Origin: Anaerolinea thermophila
Lineage (GTDB): Bacteria; Chloroflexota; Anaerolineae; Anaerolineales; DRKV01
Assembly: GCA_020722405.1 (NCBI GenBank)
Contig: DYKW01000046.1
Location: 1-11,109, forward strand
Length of the DNA stretch: 11,109 bases
Direction of reading: 5' to 3'
The notes under the pieces are model-generated. The model had not been told where the DNA came from. It did not search any database and saw only the letters and a program-made list of their open reading frames with translations. Position numbers and translations under genes: made by a program. This document shows, in pieces, positions 6,623-11,109 of this stretch; position 1 is the stretch's first letter, and each line of letters begins with the position of its first letter.

Positions 6623-8229
6623 TCGCCTTGCTCCCGGTAAATACGCACTCGACGATAGGGTTCGCGCCCGTAGGAATGCGATACCAGGTTTGCATCACGA
6701 ACCAATTGATGCTGCAAACTGCGCACATAGGCTGATGCCGGCGGTAAATCCACCCAACGTTTCCCACTTAGCACCGCAGAAATTGCCTGACGCGTTTCAT
6801 CTAAGGCGTTATCCACGTCCATATCGCCAAACTCCTGCGATTCCAGATTAAAAACATCACTCAAGAATTGCATCATCTGGCTAACGGTATTGGAGCGCAG
6901 GACATGCACCGGCAAGCCACGACTTTCCGCATCCACCACCGTGCGTTGGCGTTTTCGATAGTAGGTCCGCAAGGTCACCAATACATCGGCATCGCTCAAT
7001 TGCTTCTCGACCACAACAGGCACACCAAGTTTGCGGGCGGCTTGCATGAGACGATTGCGAGCGACCCCATAGGCATAGACATGGCGGACTTTATGACGGC
7101 TGTCCCCGGCCGAATAGGTTTCTTGGTCCGAGTGGACATTACTACCCTCAGGGGAAACAGGCCGCTCGCCCTCCGTGGCTTGCCGGCGAAACCCCTGCCC
7201 GCTTCGCGGCCCTTTGGGAAGCCGCGGGGGTGGCGTCTTTTCTATACGAATTTCTCCCTCCTCGGTACGGCTGCGAATCTCCGGGGGAAGCGGATATCCG
7301 CGTAACAAGGCGTCCACGGCTTCGGCAACGTCAGGGTGCACCGCCAACCGGTCACGGGTTTGGATTTCAATCAACACATCGAAGGTGGGCGGCGAACGAC
7401 GTTCGAGCACGGTTTTTTGCGTACCGCGCCGACGGGCTTCTTCATCAGAAAGGGTCACCGACTCGATACCACCAACGAGATCAGAAAGCGTGGGATTAAG
7501 CAGCAAATTTTCCAGGCTGTTGCCATGCGCTGTGCCGATCAATTGAACACCGCGTTCGGCAATCGTGCGGGCAGCCAAGGCTTCCAGTTCTCGTCCGATT
7601 TCATCGATAACAATCACTTCCGGATTGTGGTTTTCTACGGCTTCGATCATCACTTCATGCTGCAAAGCGGGCATAGACACCTGCATGCGGCGCGCCTTCC
7701 CGACCGCAGGATGAGGGACATCCCCATCCCCGCCAATTTCGTTGGAGGTATCCACAATCACCACCCGCTTACTTTCCGCGAGGACACGGGCGGCTTCCCG
7801 CAATAAAGTGGTCTTGCCTACACCAGGGCGGCCTAGCAACAATACACTTTTCCCTGCCTCTATCAAATCTTGGATGATATCCAACGTGCCGTAGACGGCA
7901 CGCCCCACACGACAGGTAAGGCCAACCACGTCTCCCTTGCGATTGCGAATTGCGGCAATACGGTGCAAGGTACGTTCCAAACCGGCACGGTTATCATCAT
8001 CGAAATCGCCAATGCGTTCTACAACATAATCGATATCAGCATGGCCTACTTCGATCTCGAGCAAAATAATCTCGCCATGTGTAAATCGAGCAGAAGGCTT
8101 TCGCCCTAAATCGAGAATGATTTCAAGCAAGTTGTCACTGTCATCAGCCCGGTACACCGCTTTAGCGATGTTTTCAGGTAACACAGCAAGCAGTGCATCC
8201 AGGTCATCTGTAATTTTGCGTTTAGACAT
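6619..8229 (-). CDS. SpoIIIAA/Ycf45-type AAA ATPase with R3H domain
   Basis: From the chosen start the product has 536 residues. The N-terminal and middle region forms an AAA-type ATPase: Walker A GRPGVGKTT (133-141), Walker B VIVIDE with D209 and E210, and conserved DTSNEIGGDGDVPHPAVG (160-177), typical of the R3H ATPase (Ycf45) family of cyanobacteria, plastids and Chloroflexota; it is related to stage III sporulation protein AA. A variable Pro/Arg/Ser linker covers about 331-378. The C-terminal R3H domain has R503 and H507 in VRSLQHQLV and ends with GREPYRRVRIY. R3H domains bind single-stranded nucleic acid; the cellular role is unknown. The ATG at 8229 is preferred because the open frame upstream to 8301 is made of tandem repeat sequence. 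Its stop overlaps the tmk start. Confidence 0.88.
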   Translation of the reverse strand: MSKRKITDDLDALLAVLPENIAKAVYRADDSDNLLEIILDLGRKPSARFTHGEIILLEIEVGHADIDYVVERIGDFDDDNRAGLERTLHRIAAIRNRKGDVVGLTCRVGRAVYGTLDIIQDLIEAGKSVLLLGRPGVGKTTLLREAARVLAESKRVVIVDTSNEIGGDGDVPHPAVGKARRMQVSMPALQHEVMIEAVENHNPEVIVIDEIGRELEALAARTIAERGVQLIGTAHGNSLENLLLNPTLSDLVGGIESVTLSDEEARRRGTQKTVLERRSPPTFDVLIEIQTRDRLAVHPDVAEAVDALLRGYPLPPEIRSRTEEGEIRIEKTPPPRLPKGPRSGQGFRRQATEGERPVSPEGSNVHSDQETYSAGDSRHKVRHVYAYGVARNRLMQAARKLGVPVVVEKQLSDADVLVTLRTYYRKRQRTVVDAESRGLPVHVLRSNTVSQMMQFLSDVFNLESQEFGDMDVDNALDETRQAISAVLSGKRWVDLPPASAYVRSLQHQLVRDANLVSHSYGREPYRRVRIYREQGE

Positions 8230-8232
8230 CGT

Positions 8233-8280
8233 TGGATAGTTAGGTAGTTCGGTAGTTCGGTAGTTGGGTAGTTCGGTAGT
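8233..8280 (-). repeat. 8-bp degenerate tandem repeat array, second copy
   Basis: Six 8-bp units: read on the minus strand, ACTACCGA, ACTACCCA, ACTACCGA, ACTACCGA, ACTACCTA, ACTATCCA. This is the same unit as at 1-120. It ends 3 nt before the ATG of the R3H ATPase gene, and the last unit (ACTATCCA) resembles the ACTATCCG near the end of the first array. Relative to its downstream gene the polarity is the same as in the first array; on the chromosome the two arrays are inverted. Confidence 0.9.
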
Positions 8281-8283
8281 TTT

Positions 8284-8360
8284 ACATTCTGCATTCTGCA
8301 TTCTGCACTTTGCACTTCACACTTCACACTCCACACTTCACACTTCGTACTTTGCATTTT
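8284..8360 (-). repeat. 7-bp degenerate tandem repeat array
   Basis: Eleven consecutive 7-bp units with no break in phase. On the plus strand they read ACATTCT, GCATTCT (twice), GCACTTT, GCACTTC, ACACTTC, ACACTCC, ACACTTC (twice), GTACTTT, GCATTTT. Neighbouring units differ by one or two bases, as if the array grew by duplication and drift. It is separated by 3 nt from the 8-bp array. Confidence 0.88.
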
Positions 8361-8399
8361 GCGGTCGGATGGATCACTGTTCGCTGACACCTGACGCCC

Positions 8400-8470
8400 G
8401 TTGCTTGTCCTTGCACTTTGGTGACTTTGCGTTAAGATTTGTGAAAGTTCATGTCTCTCCGACAAGCAAC
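8400..8470. repeat. 10-bp inverted repeat with 51-bp spacer
   Basis: GTTGCTTGTC (8400-8409) is the exact reverse complement of GACAAGCAAC (8461-8470). The right arm ends at the stop codon of the GNAT-like gene. The spacer has no stable inner stem that I can see and no T run follows the left arm, so its use as a terminator is doubtful. Confidence 0.6.
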
Positions 8471-9388
8471 CTAAAGCGCTAATAAGCCAGGAGTTTTAAC
8501 CGCTTTATAGCGTTCAGGCACACGCAATGGCGGGGTAGTGAGATTCTTGACGAGTAAAGTTTGTGTCTCAGCAGCCTCTGCCCCTAGGTCTAGCAAGAAG
8601 GGTTCAAGCCATTCTTGATTTGCGGTCACAAGCATATACAACGGACGAGTGCGCAAGAAAGGCATAGCATTCAAGGCTGCGAATACATTTTCCACAGTGA
8701 AAGCACTGACTTCGGGCTGCAAAATAGGCTGTACAACCACACCCATCAAGCCATAACGCAAAGAGACATAACCGAGTGCCTGATCACCATCTCGCAGCAC
8801 CAAGCCGCTGTTGTTTACCAAGAAAGTTCCGGAGACCTTCTGCAAAAGCGGAGGGGCAATACGCCGGTAGAGCCGCTGAATTGCGTCTCTATCTTCAGGG
8901 CGTACCATACGCCAGTTTTGCCCCTCCGAATTGTGCGATGGCAGTTGACTCGGCAAACGCCAAACGCGCTGAGTTCCATAAGGGGAAAAACCACTGTCAT
9001 ACAGGGCTTGTGCTATCTGGCTGCCAGGTTCGGCCTCCGCCAAAAGACACAAAGCATTGTGTCCGGCCACTTGATAGGCTAGAAAAGTTACCAAAGGTGA
9101 GAGAAACTCGTCCCGCACCAGGGAGTCAGGGGAGAGAAAAGTGAGATGAGCCGCGGGGTCGTTATTGCGGACGAGCACCTGTCCAATCAAGCGCAGATGC
9201 GGTTGGGATTCGTGCTCAGCAACGGCGGTAAATAACCCGCGATTGAGCGCCACGGCGGAGAGCATGGCGCCCAATACCTGCAACCTGCCGCGCGTCAACA
9301 CCAGGGCGCTATCCAAAAACAGCGTCTGGTGACGGTAGGTGTGCAAGGAGGGCACATCACGCCAGTCAAAAGAGCGAACGTGAATCAC
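8471..9388 (-). CDS. Two-domain GNAT-like protein, function unknown
   Basis: The 305-residue product looks like two acetyltransferase-type (GNAT) halves in tandem. The first half (about 1-146) ends with ALYDSGFSPYGTQRVWRL, like the final GNAT strands (xLYxxxGFxxyxxxxxxxL). The second half opens with RMVRPEDRDAIQRLYRR (160-176) and ends with FLLDLGAEAAETQTLLVKNL (264-283). The acetyl-CoA binding signature Q/RxxGxG/A is not obvious in either half: the first has LIGQVLVRNNDPAAHLTFLSPD and the second LGYVSLRYGLMGVVVQPIL. Activity is therefore uncertain. The start is a GTG at 9388-9386 overlapping the pdxT stop by 4 nt (GTGA), so it is very likely the third gene of the pdxST operon. A link to pyridoxal phosphate metabolism is suggested by position only. 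Confidence 0.72.
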   Translation of the reverse strand: MIHVRSFDWRDVPSLHTYRHQTLFLDSALVLTRGRLQVLGAMLSAVALNRGLFTAVAEHESQPHLRLIGQVLVRNNDPAAHLTFLSPDSLVRDEFLSPLVTFLAYQVAGHNALCLLAEAEPGSQIAQALYDSGFSPYGTQRVWRLPSQLPSHNSEGQNWRMVRPEDRDAIQRLYRRIAPPLLQKVSGTFLVNNSGLVLRDGDQALGYVSLRYGLMGVVVQPILQPEVSAFTVENVFAALNAMPFLRTRPLYMLVTANQEWLEPFLLDLGAEAAETQTLLVKNLTTPPLRVPERYKAVKTPGLLAL

Positions 9389-9975
9389 GATGAATGCTGT
9401 GCCGCCAAGTGCAAGAAGTAACGATGGAAACGGTCGTCGTCGGTCAATTCAGGATGGAAAGAGGTTGCCAACAAATGGCCTTGTTGTGCTGCAACCACCC
9501 GTCCGTTATCCAGCGCGGCCAGGGAATGCGCTTCGCCGTAGACCTTTTCAATCAAGGGTGCTCGAATGAACACTGCGTGGTAAGGACGCGCCTCCGGCTC
9601 GACGACACGCAGCGCCGGAATGCTCAGGTCGACTTCGAAACTATTCACTTGTCGACCAAAGGCATTGCGCTCAACGACGATATCCATCAATCCAAGCAAA
9701 GGTTGCGGGCGGTGAGCATCTTTCGAGAGAAAGATCGCGCCGGCACAAGTGCCCCAGAGCGCGTGTTCTCGTCCGAACTGCTGGAGTGGCGTCATTAGAT
9801 CAAAATCCCGCGCCATCTTACCGATGGTGGTGGATTCACCACCCGGGATGATCAAGCCATCAAGATTTTCCAGGTGCTGAGGCAGACGCACTTCGATAGC
9901 ATCTACACCCAGTCGGCGCAGTACGTCAATGTGCTCGGCAAAGTCACCTTGCAGGGCAAGAACTCCGATACGCAT
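9385..9975 (-). CDS. pdxT: Pyridoxal 5'-phosphate synthase glutaminase subunit PdxT
   Basis: The class I glutaminase releases ammonia from glutamine and passes it to PdxS for pyridoxal phosphate synthesis. At 196 residues it has the usual length. The nucleophile is C77 in GTCAG, and the triad is completed by H174 and E176 in SFHPEL. PGGEST (44-49) forms the oxyanion region, and ALQGDF (7-12) is the typical N-terminus. It starts 18 nt after the pdxS stop with GAGAA just upstream of the ATG. Its stop overlaps the GNAT-like gene. Confidence 0.97.
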   Translation of the reverse strand: MRIGVLALQGDFAEHIDVLRRLGVDAIEVRLPQHLENLDGLIIPGGESTTIGKMARDFDLMTPLQQFGREHALWGTCAGAIFLSKDAHRPQPLLGLMDIVVERNAFGRQVNSFEVDLSIPALRVVEPEARPYHAVFIRAPLIEKVYGEAHSLAALDNGRVVAAQQGHLLATSFHPELTDDDRFHRYFLHLAAQHSS

Positions 9976-9993
9976 AGGTTCTCAAAACAGGGC

Positions 9994-10884
9994 TTACCAG
10001 CCGCGATCGGCAATGCGATCAGCCTCTGGCATCGCAGAAACGTTGATTCCGACCATCGGCTCGCCCAGGTTACGGCTAACTTCAGCCAAGATATCCGCAT
10101 CTCGATAGTGGGTAACGGCCTTGACAATGGCTGCTGCCCGCCGGGCAGGATTCCCGGATTTGAAAATGCCAGAGCCAACGAAGACGCCGTCCACTCCCAA
10201 TTGCATCATCAAAGCGGCATCGGCAGGCGTTGCCACACCACCGGCGGCGAAATTGACAACCGGCAATCTGCCCAATTCCTTGACTTCCTTGACCAGCGCG
10301 TAGGGGGCGCCGATTTCTTTCGCATAGGTCATCAGTTCTTCATCAGGCATATTTTGTAGCCGGCGAATTTCGCCCAACACGGTGCGAGCATGGCGCACGG
10401 CTTCAACCACATCGCCGGTACCGGCCTCGCCTTTCGTGCGAATCATGGCGGCGCCTTCGCCAATACGACGCAATGCCTCGCCCAAATTACGACAGCCACA
10501 CACAAAGGGCACTTTGAACTCGTGCTTATTGATGTGGAAATGTTCATCTGCCGGGGTAAGCACTTCAGATTCGTCAATGTAATCCACACCGAGGGCTTCC
10601 AAGATTTGGGCCTCCACAAAATGCCCAATGCGGCATTTTGCCATCACAGGAATGCTGACGGCGTCCATAATCTTGAGAATCAACTCGGGATCGCTCATGC
10701 GAGCCACGCCCCCCTGGGCGCGGATATCTGCAGGAACACGCTCCAGTGCCATAACAGCCACAGCACCGGCATCTTCGGCAATGCGCGCCTGTTCGGGGGT
10801 GACCACATCCATAATCACACCGCCTTTGAGCATTTGCGCCAGGCCGCGCTTTACTTTTTCGGTTGCAATTTGCTGCTCGCTCAT
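9994..10884 (-). CDS. pdxS: Pyridoxal 5'-phosphate synthase lyase subunit PdxS
   Basis: PdxS builds pyridoxal phosphate from ribose 5-phosphate, glyceraldehyde 3-phosphate and ammonia supplied by PdxT; the complex normally has twelve subunits of each. From the chosen start it has 296 residues, matching the family. D26 in GGVIMDVV, K83 in VMAKCRIGH and K151 in IRTKGEAGTG correspond to D24, K81 and K149 of the Bacillus enzyme (imine-forming lysines). Phosphate-binding FAAGGVATPADAALM and FVGSGIFKS are present. The frame is open to 10950, but the family N-terminus and a GGAGGT site at 10900-10895 favour ATG at 10884; the ATG upstream at 10902-10900 overlaps that site. Confidence 0.97.
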   Translation of the reverse strand: MSEQQIATEKVKRGLAQMLKGGVIMDVVTPEQARIAEDAGAVAVMALERVPADIRAQGGVARMSDPELILKIMDAVSIPVMAKCRIGHFVEAQILEALGVDYIDESEVLTPADEHFHINKHEFKVPFVCGCRNLGEALRRIGEGAAMIRTKGEAGTGDVVEAVRHARTVLGEIRRLQNMPDEELMTYAKEIGAPYALVKEVKELGRLPVVNFAAGGVATPADAALMMQLGVDGVFVGSGIFKSGNPARRAAAIVKAVTHYRDADILAEVSRNLGEPMVGINVSAMPEADRIADRGW

Positions 10885-10894
10885 TTCAGGAAAA

Positions 10895-10900
10895 ACCTCC
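10895..10900 (-). promoter_or_regulatory. Shine-Dalgarno site of pdxS
   Basis: GGAGGT on the minus strand lies 10 nt before the ATG at 10884. It decides between this start and the in-frame ATG just upstream, which overlaps the site. Confidence 0.75.
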
Positions 10901-10925
10901 ATATCTTTAAACATCAAAAAGGGTT

Positions 10926-10956
10926 GCCGGTTTGACAAAAAGATACACAAACCAGC
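10926..10956 (-). promoter_or_regulatory. Stem-loop in the pdxST leader
   Basis: On the minus strand GCTGGTTTG (10956-10948) pairs with CAAACCGGC (10934-10926) in a 9-bp stem with one G-T pair and a 13-nt U-rich loop. The predicted transcription start is at or next to its first base. A TTTTT run begins 5 nt after the stem, so weak attenuation is possible, as is simple protection of the 5' end. Confidence 0.55.
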
Positions 10957-10962
10957 AATAGC

Positions 10963-10991
10963 ATTCTACCACGCGCCCCAATGGTTTGCAA
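10963..10991 (-). promoter_or_regulatory. Sigma-70 type promoter of pdxS-pdxT-GNAT
   Basis: On the minus strand TTGCAA (10991-10986) is followed by a 17-bp spacer and TAGAAT (10968-10963), the same -10 hexamer as in the tRNA promoter. Transcription would start near 10956, giving a leader of about 72 nt before pdxS. Confidence 0.75.
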
Positions 10992-11109
10992 TTATCTTCA
11001 AACTGGACGCTGACGTTTCTTCTTCGACCGCAGGTTCGCTTGAGTTTTCGTCGGGGAATGCGTATCATCTCAATAATTCGGGGTAGTGGTTTGTTATTTT
11101 AACGCTAAG
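10992..11109. other. Intergenic sequence upstream of the pdxS promoter
   Basis: This 118-bp end of the window shows no gene, tRNA or clear repeat on either strand that I can support. Confidence 0.5.

Larger units (their letters stand above)
8230..8470. other. Repeat-filled intergenic region
   Basis: This 241-bp gap between the R3H ATPase gene and the GNAT-like gene holds an 8-bp array (8233-8280), a 7-bp array (8284-8360), a short zone of less regular repeats (about 8361-8435), and a 10-bp inverted repeat (8400-8409 with 8461-8470). I see no credible gene and no convincing promoter in it. Open frames here are repeat sequence read as protein. Confidence 0.85.

Noticed and set aside
8230..8301. 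Longer start for the R3H ATPase (24 more residues with a TTELPNYR-type repeat).
   Set aside because: The extension is simply the 8-bp and 7-bp arrays read in frame (an 8-nt repeat read in triplets gives an 8-residue repeat). The family N-terminus fits the ATG at 8229.
8106..8465. Minus-strand open frame of 119 codons through the repeat region.
   Set aside because: It is made of the tandem arrays and then overlaps the R3H ATPase in another frame; it has no recognisable domain.
10885..10950. N-terminal extension of PdxS to residue -22.
   Set aside because: The family starts near MSEQQIATEKVKRG, and the upstream ATG overlaps the ribosome binding site; the farther part overlaps the leader stem-loop.

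Overview
The window looks like ordinary bacterial chromosome, most likely from a member of the Chloroflexota (an Anaerolineae-type lineage). This is an inference from gene content, not a measurement. The supporting signs are the PdxS/PdxT route to vitamin B6, a Ycf45-type ATPase with a C-terminal R3H domain fused by overlap to tmk, a LysM surface protein with a Pro/Thr linker, an FmdB-type zinc ribbon protein, tRNA genes without an encoded CCA end, and intergenic DNA made of short degenerate tandem repeats. I see no phage, transposase, toxin-antitoxin, CRISPR or defence genes.

Layout from left to right. Positions 1-120 are an 8-bp tandem array that runs to the start of a plus-strand M3 oligoendopeptidase F gene (123-1895). 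A plus-strand gene for a probable jelly-roll protein of unknown function follows (1965-2747). A strong promoter overlapping its stop codon then serves a tRNA cluster, Phe(GAA)-Gly(GCC)-Cys(GCA), at 2800-3114. This cluster has one hairpin terminator inside it and one after it. The second hairpin also faces a minus-strand block, gmk - rhomboid protease - LysM surface protein (5492 down to 3214). A plus-strand FmdB-like gene (5598-5987) starts divergently from gmk and ends convergently with tmk, the two stop codons sharing the bases TTAG.

The rest is minus strand. A pdxS-pdxT-GNAT-like operon (10884 down to 8471) is followed by a 241-bp repeat-filled gap, then the R3H ATPase gene and tmk (8229 down to 5984). 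Four gene joins on this strand are 3-18 nt apart or overlap by 4 nt (ATGA or GTGA), so translation is probably coupled. PdxS and PdxT together make pyridoxal phosphate. Tmk and Gmk supply dTDP and GDP. The rhomboid and LysM proteins act at the membrane and surface.

I did not find a convincing new multi-gene system. The most unusual signal is non-coding. Two arrays of the same 8-bp unit (about ACTACCSA) lie 8.1 kb apart, each ending at a start codon and each with the same polarity relative to its gene. One of them sits beside an array of unrelated 7-bp units. Smaller points are the terminator-like hairpin 2-3 nt before tRNA-Cys, a stem-loop at the predicted 5' end of the pdxST message, and the rhomboid active-site variant GSST.
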